Shown piece after piece: positions 42,266-49,839 of a stretch of DNA of 64,000 nucleotides (its first letter is position 1; each line of letters opens with the position of its first letter). The notes under the pieces are model-generated. The model was not told the origin of the DNA, did not search any database, and was given only the letters and a program-made list of their open reading frames with translations. This DNA comes from Micromonospora peucetia (GTDB taxonomy: Bacteria; Actinomycetota; Actinomycetes; Mycobacteriales; Micromonosporaceae), in NCBI RefSeq assembly GCF_900091625.1, contig NZ_FMIC01000002.1, forward strand, positions 2,418,001-2,482,000, written 5' to 3'. The translations under genes were made by a program, and so were the position numbers.

Positions 42266-44802
42266 GCCGGCTCCCCCTCCCCGGCGAACGGGACCAGCAC
42301 GGTGCCCTGCTCGCCAGGGCCGTCCCAGAGCATCGCCCGGCCGGGGCGGGGCCGCCACTGCACCTGCCGGCCGAAGACCGACGTGAGCTGCGCGCCCGGC
42401 AGGTCCACCACGGCCACGGCGGCGAGCTTGTCCACCTCGCCCTCCGGTTCCAGCAACGCCGCGAACGACGGCACCGTCCGCCAGCGGCCCAGCAGGTGCC
42501 GGCCGGCGGACGGACCCTCCCGCAACAGCGTGCGTAGCCGCTCCGCAGGCAGTTGCGCCGGCGTCAGCACGTCCAGTCCGAAGACCACCAGGTAGGCCGG
42601 CACGGTGTCGTCCACGGCGGCGAGCAGGCCGGCGAGGTCCACCGTGTCCACCGGGTGCCGCCCGGCCAGCTCGACCGCCAGCGCCCCGGCCAGCGCCCGG
42701 CACTCCTCGTCCGGCGCGGCCAGCACGAAGCGGGCCGTCCCCGGCTCGTGGTGCGCCGCCGTGCTGCGCGCCGCGGTGGCCAACAGCCGGGCCGCCTCCG
42801 GCCCGGGGCCGAGCACGGCCAGGTTGCGCCCCGGCGCCGGCCCGAGCGACACCGCGACGGTGCTCCGCGGCACGTCCAGCGCCCGGCCCAGCAGGGCGGC
42901 GGGACCGGGTGCCTGCCCCGCCAGCGCGGTCCGGTGCCGGGGATCGTTGCGCAGCAGCGGGCGGGCGTAACCGGCGAAGACCACCGGCGGGGTGGCCCCC
43001 TCCGGGCGGGCCGACCAGAGCCGGTGCCGCAGCTCCTCCACCGTGTCGGGATGGTCCTGCGGGTCCGGGAACCGGACCATCCGCTCGTGTCCCCGGATCG
43101 CGCCCCGGGGACCACCCAGCCCACCGGCGGTGTTCACCACCGCGCTGCCCACCGGCAGCCCGGCGGCCGAGTCGTTCGTCGGCTCCAGCACGGCGCCCCC
43201 ACCGGGCAGCGCCACCCGCACCGGGAATTGCCCCAGCACCGAGTCCCGATCGGTACGCGAGCCCAACCCCAGATCGCCCTCGCCGGCCAGCACCAGGTGC
43301 ACCCCGTACGCGCGCCCCGTGCGGGCCAGCGCGTCCAGCCGGGCGGCGGCGTCGACGGCCAGCCGGTCCCGCTCGGCGAAGAGCAGCGGGAGGTTGTCGA
43401 GCACGCAGACCACCCGGGGCATGGCCCGGTGCTGTCGCAGCTCGGCAAAGCGCTGCCCGCCGGCCCGACCGCCCGCCTCCTCGCGCCGCCGTACCTCCGC
43501 CACCAACTCGTCGAGCAGGCTCAGCACGTACTCCCGATCGGCGGCCATCGCGGCGGCCCGGACCTGCGGGATCCACGACCGGTCCCGTTCGGTCTGGAGG
43601 AACTCCACGAAGGACTCGGCGTCGGCGAGATCCGCCAGGTAGAGAGCCAGCTCGTCGGGGCCGTACCGGGCGGTCAGGCCGAGCAGCGCGGTGGTGAGGA
43701 AGGTGGAACGGCCCGCGCCCGAACGGCCGCTGACCAGCCAGTGCGGCGTCAACTCCGTGAAACCGAGCGACACCGGACGGCCACCGGCATCCCCGGCGGT
43801 CGTGGTCAGCCCGCCCACCCCGCTCGCCGTCCACAACTCCTCGTCGGCCGACGGCAGCAGATCGGTCAGCGCCAGCCGGGAACCCGCCTCCACCTGCGCG
43901 GCCAGCCGGCGGCAGACCGCGTCGACGAGCTCGGCCGGCGGATCCGCCTCGATGAACACCGGCGAATTCAACCCGCCCGGAGGATCGGCGCCCGGACCGG
44001 CGAACGACCCGCCCGGCGGGGCACCCAGCAACGCGTACGCGGTGCGGACCGCCAGGGTCGTCGCCTGCGGCAACGGCTCCCGGCCGCCCGCCGGAGACCA
44101 GCCCGCCACGACGAGGTGCAGGCCGGCGGCCCGGCCCGGCTCGGCCAGAGCCTCAATCCGGGCCAGGTCGGTGGGGCCGGTCGCCTCGGGCAGCGCGGCG
44201 ATCACCAGCAGCAGCGTCCGGTCGTGTCGGCGACGCCCACTCGTCCCCGGAGCCACCCACTGCTCGGCTTCGGTGAGCACGGCCCGCAGACCCGCCACGT
44301 CCACCGCTGGAGGCGGCAGCAGACCCGCGTCCGCGAGCGCCGCGAACGGCGCGAGGGCCGTGCCGGTCGCGTCCACCGCGCGTACCAGCAGCGCCCCGGC
44401 CGGGGTCGCCGCCAGCAACCGCAGCAGTACGGCCCGGAGCAACCCCGCCACCCGGGGATCCCGGGCATCGACGTCCACCGAGAGGTGCCCCGTGCCGAGC
44501 AACGGCACCAGTGCGGGAAACCGGGCGTCGTCCAGCGGTGCCGCCGTCCCGATCCGGACGAAGGAAGGCAGCCCCTCACCGGCCGGTGTGGTCGCTGCGA
44601 TCGTCTCCAGAGGGGCGCCTGCCCAGCCGGGGGCCAGCACCGCCGCCGCAGACCGGAGACGATCGGCCAGTTCGTACTGGCGGCGCTGGTCGGCGGGGGC
44701 GGGCCGGGTGTCGTCGAGGACGCCGGCGGCAGCGGTTGCGGTGGCGGCGACCCGCCGGTGCAGTACGGCGGCGCGGCTAGTGCGTGCCTTCGAACCGGCC
44801 AC
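42262..44802 (-). CDS. EccC/FtsK-like three-module protein with degenerate nucleotide-binding motifs
   Basis: An 846-residue soluble protein with three EccC-like modules (about 90-270, 340-570, 640-835). Module 2 keeps the P-loop shape but reads LVSGRSGAGRSTF, with Arg replacing the Walker A Lys, and its Walker B position reads VVCVLDNLPLLF with Asn replacing the catalytic Glu. Modules 1 and 3 lack a P-loop altogether (module 3 has LAVLGPGPEAARLL). The true EccC at 24344-28309 is intact in all these positions. So this is probably a non-hydrolysing substrate receptor or scaffold. The GTG at 44802 is set by GAGGGGG 7 bases upstream. The stop overlaps the membrane partner gene. It lies in the secretion-like block. 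Confidence 0.75.
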   Translation of the reverse strand: MAGSKARTSRAAVLHRRVAATATAAAGVLDDTRPAPADQRRQYELADRLRSAAAVLAPGWAGAPLETIAATTPAGEGLPSFVRIGTAAPLDDARFPALVPLLGTGHLSVDVDARDPRVAGLLRAVLLRLLAATPAGALLVRAVDATGTALAPFAALADAGLLPPPAVDVAGLRAVLTEAEQWVAPGTSGRRRHDRTLLLVIAALPEATGPTDLARIEALAEPGRAAGLHLVVAGWSPAGGREPLPQATTLAVRTAYALLGAPPGGSFAGPGADPPGGLNSPVFIEADPPAELVDAVCRRLAAQVEAGSRLALTDLLPSADEELWTASGVGGLTTTAGDAGGRPVSLGFTELTPHWLVSGRSGAGRSTFLTTALLGLTARYGPDELALYLADLADAESFVEFLQTERDRSWIPQVRAAAMAADREYVLSLLDELVAEVRRREEAGGRAGGQRFAELRQHRAMPRVVCVLDNLPLLFAERDRLAVDAAARLDALARTGRAYGVHLVLAGEGDLGLGSRTDRDSVLGQFPVRVALPGGGAVLEPTNDSAAGLPVGSAVVNTAGGLGGPRGAIRGHERMVRFPDPQDHPDTVEELRHRLWSARPEGATPPVVFAGYARPLLRNDPRHRTALAGQAPGPAALLGRALDVPRSTVAVSLGPAPGRNLAVLGPGPEAARLLATAARSTAAHHEPGTARFVLAAPDEECRALAGALAVELAGRHPVDTVDLAGLLAAVDDTVPAYLVVFGLDVLTPAQLPAERLRTLLREGPSAGRHLLGRWRTVPSFAALLEPEGEVDKLAAVAVVDLPGAQLTSVFGRQVQWRPRPGRAMLWDGPGEQGTVLVPFAGEGEPA

Positions 44803-44984
44803 GCGTCCACCCCCTCTGCCCGAGGTTGGCAACCCCTCCCCGCGCAGAGACCGTAACCCAGGCAGGCCTGCTCGGCCGGGATGCGCGGCGGCACTGCGCC
44901 GGTGATGTCGTGGAACTCACCGATGGGGACTGGTCCGTCACGATCCGCTGGATCTGGGGCATTGGGTCAATCGCGTCCAGCCGC

Positions 44985-44990
44985 TAGCCT
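44985..44990 (+). promoter_or_regulatory. putative -10 hexamer for the plus-strand VirB8-like gene
   Basis: TAGCCT lies 6 bases before the GTG at 44997, in the gap from the divergent EccC-like gene. Confidence 0.4.
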
Positions 44991-44996
44991 CAGAGG

Positions 44997-45560
44997 GTGG
45001 AATCAGTGCAGCCCTCCGCCGGTTCCCAGGTCTCCCGCGTACCGGCGCAACGGCCCCCCTCCGACCACCTGGCGCCGCCCTCGCCGGCCCCGGTGCCGCA
45101 GCGGCCACGGCGGCGGCTTCGCACCGTGTTCACCGTGGTGGCGAGCGTCGTCGTGGCACTCTGCCTCGGCGGGGTGGCCGCCGGATACGTGCTCTACAAC
45201 CGAGCCGCGGCACCGGACCGTGGTTCTCCGGACGTCGCGGTCGTCAACTACCTGCAGGCCGCGCTTGTCTCGCGTGACCAGAACCGGGCTCTGCTATTCA
45301 CCTGCGATGGCTCGCTACCATCGATTGATGATCTGCGAGCCCAGATCGAACGACGCGAGCAGGAGTTGGGCACCAGCTTTTCGATCAACGTCGAAAGCAT
45401 CGTGGTAGCCATGAACGGCTCGTCGGCGGCTACGGTCACGGCGGTTATCCGGCGTAGCGCTTCCGTCGATGGGGTGCAACAGAGCCTCACCGACCCATGG
45501 CGTTTCGAGGTACAAGACACAGACGGTTGGCGAGTCTGTGCTGGATCGATGGTCAGCTAA
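44997..45560 (+). CDS. membrane-anchored NTF2/VirB8-like extracytoplasmic protein
   Basis: A 187-residue protein with a proline-rich cytoplasmic N terminus, one membrane helix at about 43-67 (TVFTVVASVVVALCLGGVAAGYVLY) and an outer domain of about 110 residues. The outer domain reads like an NTF2/Rv0361-type accumulation-associated fold (VVNYLQAALVSRDQNRALLF, and an ending LTDPWRFEVQDTDGWRVC). Two cysteines may form a disulfide. It is the only plus-strand gene in the secretion-like block and is convergent by 4 bases with the next gene. Function is unknown; a structural role beside the other VirB8-like protein is a guess. Confidence 0.6.
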   Translation: MESVQPSAGSQVSRVPAQRPPSDHLAPPSPAPVPQRPRRRLRTVFTVVASVVVALCLGGVAAGYVLYNRAAAPDRGSPDVAVVNYLQAALVSRDQNRALLFTCDGSLPSIDDLRAQIERREQELGTSFSINVESIVVAMNGSSAATVTAVIRRSASVDGVQQSLTDPWRFEVQDTDGWRVCAGSMVS

Positions 45561-45564
45561 GGCG

Positions 45565-46167
45565 TCATTCAATCCAGAGTAGATGCACCGGAACCTCCAG
45601 CGTCGTCGGCGACTGGCCCCGCCAGACCCAGCGGTACCAATCCATCTCCGGCGTTACCCGAATGCAGATGTCGCCTTCCGCACCCGAGTAGGTCTCGGTG
45701 ACGGCTCGCAGGTCCCGATGTTCGACCGACTCTGCGACGTGCACCACCCGGCGACCAGTGACGGCATCCGCCTCGAAGACCGGGGTTGGCTTGCGGTGTG
45801 TCGGCGCGTCCAGGGAGACCAGGCGGGCGTCCGTCTCGTGGCCCCCCGACGCGTCCGCCCGCCGGGCCCCTACCGTCTCCACCCAGACCCGTTCGACCGG
45901 GACCAGCGGCGCGAAGACCTCCACCTGGTCGGACTCTGCCCGGTACCACTCGTGCTCAGGGATCACCGGCACGTAGGTCCGACTGCCCTGCACCACCCGA
46001 TCGTCGGCGCGAAGGTCTCCGCGCCAGCCCAGTCCGGGCAGGCCAACCAGCACCCGCTGTCCCCGTAGCTCGACGCGGCCGGTGGCCGGCACGATCTCGA
46101 TCGGTCGGGGCGGGCGGGGAGCCCAGTCCGGCTGGTCGGCGAACGGGTCGGGAAGCGGCTCGTTCAT
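45565..46167 (-). CDS. unknown conserved-looking cytoplasmic protein in the T4SS-like block
   Basis: A 200-residue protein without signal or membrane helix. It starts with an acidic proline-rich segment (NEPLPDPFADQPDWAPRPPRP). The rest is mostly beta (RVELRGQRVLVGLPGLGWRGDL and a later PEMDWYRWVWRG), with several tryptophans. The ATG at 46167 lies 13 bases after the cell-wall hydrolase stop, so it is the last gene of that operon. No family is recognised. It might be an accessory or immunity-like partner, but nothing in the sequence shows it. Confidence 0.55.
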   Translation of the reverse strand: MNEPLPDPFADQPDWAPRPPRPIEIVPATGRVELRGQRVLVGLPGLGWRGDLRADDRVVQGSRTYVPVIPEHEWYRAESDQVEVFAPLVPVERVWVETVGARRADASGGHETDARLVSLDAPTHRKPTPVFEADAVTGRRVVHVAESVEHRDLRAVTETYSGAEGDICIRVTPEMDWYRWVWRGQSPTTLEVPVHLLWIE

Positions 46168-46180
46168 GACAGCGAACGTC

Positions 46181-47347
46181 TCATCCTGCGCCTTTGAGCG
46201 GCGCGCCGCGCGACCGCATGAACGGCACCGGGTCGATGGCACCCCGGCTGCTCCGGTCCTCGTCTTTGTGTACCTCGTAGTGCAGGTGCGGGCCCGAGGA
46301 GTTGCCGCTGCTGCCCACCTCGCCGATGACTACACCTGCCTCGACGAGTTGGCCGACATTGACTCGGGGCTTGCTCACCATATGGCAGTAGCGGGTGACA
46401 AACCCGCCGGCGTGCAGGACGTCAACGAACCAGCCGCACCCTCCCTTGTTTGGCCAGCCGTCTACGTCACAGGTTCGTCCGCCACGATTGTCAGGGTCGC
46501 AGTGGGCCACCAGGACGCGGCCGGTGGCAGCGACCCGGATGTCGGTGCCCTTCGGGGCGGCGATGTCGACCCCGTTGTGGGCGGGGCGGTCCGCAGTGCG
46601 GAAGCCCGAGCCGACTCCGCCCGGTATAGGAGCCGTCCAGCCCGAGGCGGCGATCTGCCCTTCGGCGGCGCTGTCACACGTCTGCTTCCCTCCGGCCAGC
46701 GTGATCCGTGCGGCCCCACCGGCCAGCGCGCTGACGATCCGGGCGGCAACGTCCTCGTGCTTGGCGTACGCATCGGGAAATGCGCTGATCTGCACCGCCT
46801 GCGCGGCCCGGCTCAGCGGCATCGTTTCCCAGCCGGGAACCCGGACCAGCTTTTCGTAAAACTTCCGGGCGGCGTACTCGGGCGTCATCCGCTGCGTCAC
46901 ACTTCCCCAACTCGCCCGCTGTTGGAACAGGCCGACGGAGTCGTGGTCGGCGCCGATGCCCTCGTTGGGTATGGTCTCGGACTCGCTGACGGTCCGATTT
47001 GCCAGATTGAGAAGTCTGGACTCCTGCAGGGCAGTCGCCACGGCAATCACCCATCCGCGGGGGGAAACCTTCATCTCCTGCCCCACCTTGATAATCCTGG
47101 CGGCATTGCGGAGTTGACGTTCACCGTACTGGGGTATTCGCGGCATTTCGCCTACTATGTTTACCTGAGTGTCTTCCTTGCAGTCCTGATTAGCCAGTGT
47201 CATACCGTTAGCGGACTCGCCGCCCAGTTCTGTGAGGAAGAAGGCGCCGGCGCCGCCGGTGCAGCAGAGCAGGGCGAGCGTCGCCGTCAACGCGGCGGCC
47301 AGGGAGCCGAGCCGGAGCTGTCGGCGAGGTCGGGTCTCGTCGCTCAT
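46181..47347 (-). CDS. bifunctional cell-wall hydrolase: lytic transglycosylase-like plus M23 peptidase (VirB1-like)
   Basis: A 388-residue protein with an N-terminal membrane anchor (about 13-38). A lysozyme-like domain at about 70-190 contains IAVATALQESRLLNLANR with the candidate catalytic Glu and the SVGLFQQR motif. A LytM/M23 endopeptidase domain at about 225-375 has its zinc ligands in HNGVDIAAPKGTD and GPHLHYEV. Pairing a glycan-cleaving with a peptide-cleaving domain is typical of the VirB1-like hydrolases that open the wall for Gram-positive type IV secretion. The ATG at 47347 overlaps the stop of the VirB8-like gene. The two Cys in GGRTCDVDGWPNKGGCGW may make a local disulfide. Confidence 0.82.
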   Translation of the reverse strand: MSDETRPRRQLRLGSLAAALTATLALLCCTGGAGAFFLTELGGESANGMTLANQDCKEDTQVNIVGEMPRIPQYGERQLRNAARIIKVGQEMKVSPRGWVIAVATALQESRLLNLANRTVSESETIPNEGIGADHDSVGLFQQRASWGSVTQRMTPEYAARKFYEKLVRVPGWETMPLSRAAQAVQISAFPDAYAKHEDVAARIVSALAGGAARITLAGGKQTCDSAAEGQIAASGWTAPIPGGVGSGFRTADRPAHNGVDIAAPKGTDIRVAATGRVLVAHCDPDNRGGRTCDVDGWPNKGGCGWFVDVLHAGGFVTRYCHMVSKPRVNVGQLVEAGVVIGEVGSSGNSSGPHLHYEVHKDEDRSSRGAIDPVPFMRSRGAPLKGAG

Positions 47348-47901
47348 TTCTGCTCCCAGTCCACCGTATCCACCAGCCACCGCCCGTCGGGCGCCACCAG
47401 TTCGAGGCGGAGCCGTCCCGTGTCCAGCGGGACCAGCACCTCGACGAAGTTCTCGGCCCGGGGCCGGAGCGTGACCTTGCCGTCCACCTGCCCGGCCGGC
47501 ACCCCCGACGGATCGACGCCGGCCAGCTTGTCGATCAGCGCCGGGGTCGACAAGGAATGCAGGCCCTCCTGCCACCGCTCCGCCGTGATGCCCGGCTTGC
47601 CGAGCCAGGCGGTGACGAAACGGGCGGCGGTCTGCTCCGGCGTGAGATCGCCCGGGCGGGTGATCGGAGAGGGCGGAGCGCCGGTCGAGAACGCCCCGTC
47701 ATCACCGGTGGTCGGGGCGACCGTCGTGATCGGTCGGCTCGGGCGGTTGCTGAGCCCGGACGTGGAATCGCCGGGTCCGGACACCAACTGTGCCGCCCCG
47801 ATGATCCCGAACACGAGGACGGCGATGCCGATGGCGATGCCGAGCCGGGATCGAAGCACCCGGGTGAACAGAAATTCGACTGCCCGCCGCACCGCACTCA
47901 C
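47344..47901 (-). CDS. VirB8/TcpC-like membrane-anchored protein
   Basis: A 185-residue protein with one membrane helix (about 20-42, LGIAIGIAVLVFGIIGAAQLV), a low-complexity Ser/Thr/Pro linker to about 80, and an outer domain of about 100 residues (DLTPEQTAARFVTAWLG, then SLSTPALIDKLAGV, and VEVLVPLDTGRLRLELVAPDGRWLVD). This order and secondary-structure pattern resemble the NTF2-like domains of TcpC and VirB8 that form the core of conjugation channels. GTG start overlapping the VirB6-like stop, and a stop overlapping the hydrolase start, show tight coupling. Assignment is by context and shape, not by a definite motif. Confidence 0.6.
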   Translation of the reverse strand: MSAVRRAVEFLFTRVLRSRLGIAIGIAVLVFGIIGAAQLVSGPGDSTSGLSNRPSRPITTVAPTTGDDGAFSTGAPPSPITRPGDLTPEQTAARFVTAWLGKPGITAERWQEGLHSLSTPALIDKLAGVDPSGVPAGQVDGKVTLRPRAENFVEVLVPLDTGRLRLELVAPDGRWLVDTVDWEQK

Positions 47902-49838
47902 CGCGCCTCGGAGCGGATCCGCGGAGTGGGCCGGTCAGGCTCGCGTTTCGCGGACCCAGGACGGTAGATGACGAACGAGGGGTTCTCGTCCGGCACGTCC
48001 GGCTCTGTCCAGGTGGCTGGCTGGCGCCGTCGGGGCTGGGGCGCGACCGGGCGGGAGGTGCCCCGGTCCTCGGCCGGCGTCGCCTTCTCGGCGGGCTGCT
48101 CGCGGCCGTCGGGCCGCTGCCGCTCCTCACCTCCGCTGCGGGTGGCGGCGTGCGCCGGATCCTCCCGCCGGGCCTCCGGCCGCAGGGTGGTCTGCTCCGC
48201 CACGACGCCACGGCGTCGGCCCATCGCCGGCTCGGCCGTGCCGCCGGGTTCCGCCACGTCGAGCCTCGCTGCGGTGCGCATGTCCCGGAAGAAGCGCCGG
48301 TGCCACGAGCCGGCCGAGCCGACCGCCTCGCTGCTGTCCTTGCCGCCGAGTTGGGTGATCCGCCGGTAGGGGCGCAGCAGCAGCCAGCCGACCACGCCGC
48401 AGAGCCAGACCAGCACCACCTGGAGCCAGCCGGGCAGGGTCGGCGTGCTCATGATGAGGTCGACCGCGAAGAGGTAGATGGCTGCGCCGGTGCCGAAGAT
48501 GGCGATGTTGAAGACGGCCGCCACCACCGCGTTCGCCAACCGCCGCAACCCGGCGCTGGCGGGACGCATCAAACCCACCGTGCCGAGGATCGGCGCGGCG
48601 ATCACCGCCCAGCGGAAGATCAGGAAGCCCAGCAGCACCAGCAGCGAGGCGGTCAGGTCGAACATGGCGAAGAGCACGGCGGCCAGCACCGCGATGAACC
48701 CGGCCCCCACCCGGTCCATGTCCCGGACTCCCTGGAGGTACTCGTACGCCTCCGGGTCCTCTTCTTTGATCTGCTCAGCCACCTTCATCCACTGCTGCTG
48801 CTTCGCCTCGATGGTGGCCTGCCGTGTTGCTGGATTGGCGCGGATCGACTGCGCCTCGCCCCAGGTCAAAGACCGCGCGTCGTACAGCGCCGGGCCGTAT
48901 TTCTTGGCGGTTTCGTTGTCAGCCGATCCGAGAACGCCCCGCAGCCAGTTCCGGTACAGCATGGACTCGGTAGCGGTGTCGCTGGCTCGGACGGCGGGTG
49001 CACGGTTGTCCTTGCATCGCTCCGGATCGGGGTCGATGCACCGGCCGGGCGCAGGTTCCTTAACCTGCGGGCCGACCGCGTCGTGCACCACGCCCAGGGT
49101 GGTGATGAGGGTGCCGTCGGCGATGTTGGCCGACTTGACCGGCCAGGCGGCCAGGGCGGTCACCGCAACCATCACCAGCAGGGCCCAGCCCGCCGTGGTC
49201 ATCGCGTTGCTCATGTCCGACTGGCGGGAGCGCCAGAGCAGGTACAGCCCGACCACGCAGAGCGTGACGATGCCGAAGACGCTGAACACCTTCTGGTAGA
49301 CGGCCTTGGTCGCCTGGTCGACAAGCGGGTCGGCCCAGCCCCACATCGACCGCGGATCCCAGGCGCGCTCGCGCAGTGCGTTGGAAGCGCCGATCACCGC
49401 AGTGGCAATCATGAACTCGCCATTAGCGACAGTGGTGGTGAACTTGTAGTCGGGATGGAGCACGGTTGAAGCGCAACCGATGTCGTATGTCGTGTAGCTG
49501 TACCCGGCATATCCATAGAGGCTGTATCTGCCGGTGATGCCGGTGGAGGATTCCGGCGGTGAACTGGCAAACCAGCCGGCTAGGCCGGCATCGGGAGCCC
49601 CGGGCGTTGGTGGCTCAAGGCATTCCGCCCGGGCTGCCGACACATCCTTGAGCTTGCCGACGCAGGCGCGGAAGTCGGCCTGCCACTCCGGCGTGGTGCA
49701 GAGGTCGGCGTTGGCCTGGGCTGTCAGCGGGTTCGGGCCGGCTGCTGTGGCGCCGACGGCCGGCCAGCCGATGGTGGCCCCGGCGAGTACGCCGAGCGCG
49801 AGCAGGAACGCCGCCAACCGTGCCCGGGCCCGCGCCAT
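47898..49838 (-). CDS. VirB6/TrbL-like polytopic membrane protein
   Basis: A 646-residue protein. A signal-peptide-like N terminus (to about 34) leads to an outer region of about 130 residues with several Cys. Hydrophobic helices lie at about 175-200 and 205-230, and after a helical charged loop (about 290-370) a cluster of about five more (FIAVLAAVLFAMFDLTASLL onward, to about 490). A disordered cytoplasmic tail of about 150 residues follows. This is the layout of TrbL/VirB6 channel proteins of Gram-positive type IV systems. The ATG at 49838 is 1 base beyond the VirB4-like stop. Sequence motifs are weak; the call rests on topology and operon. Confidence 0.7.
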   Translation of the reverse strand: MARARARLAAFLLALGVLAGATIGWPAVGATAAGPNPLTAQANADLCTTPEWQADFRACVGKLKDVSAARAECLEPPTPGAPDAGLAGWFASSPPESSTGITGRYSLYGYAGYSYTTYDIGCASTVLHPDYKFTTTVANGEFMIATAVIGASNALRERAWDPRSMWGWADPLVDQATKAVYQKVFSVFGIVTLCVVGLYLLWRSRQSDMSNAMTTAGWALLVMVAVTALAAWPVKSANIADGTLITTLGVVHDAVGPQVKEPAPGRCIDPDPERCKDNRAPAVRASDTATESMLYRNWLRGVLGSADNETAKKYGPALYDARSLTWGEAQSIRANPATRQATIEAKQQQWMKVAEQIKEEDPEAYEYLQGVRDMDRVGAGFIAVLAAVLFAMFDLTASLLVLLGFLIFRWAVIAAPILGTVGLMRPASAGLRRLANAVVAAVFNIAIFGTGAAIYLFAVDLIMSTPTLPGWLQVVLVWLCGVVGWLLLRPYRRITQLGGKDSSEAVGSAGSWHRRFFRDMRTAARLDVAEPGGTAEPAMGRRRGVVAEQTTLRPEARREDPAHAATRSGGEERQRPDGREQPAEKATPAEDRGTSRPVAPQPRRRQPATWTEPDVPDENPSFVIYRPGSAKREPDRPTPRIRSEAR

Positions 49839-49839
49839 G

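Noticed and set aside
42553..44856. A 767-codon plus-strand open frame opposite the EccC-like gene
   Set aside because: Shadow of the minus-strand gene, which has recognisable modules and coupled neighbours; the plus frame is Arg/Gln/His-rich.
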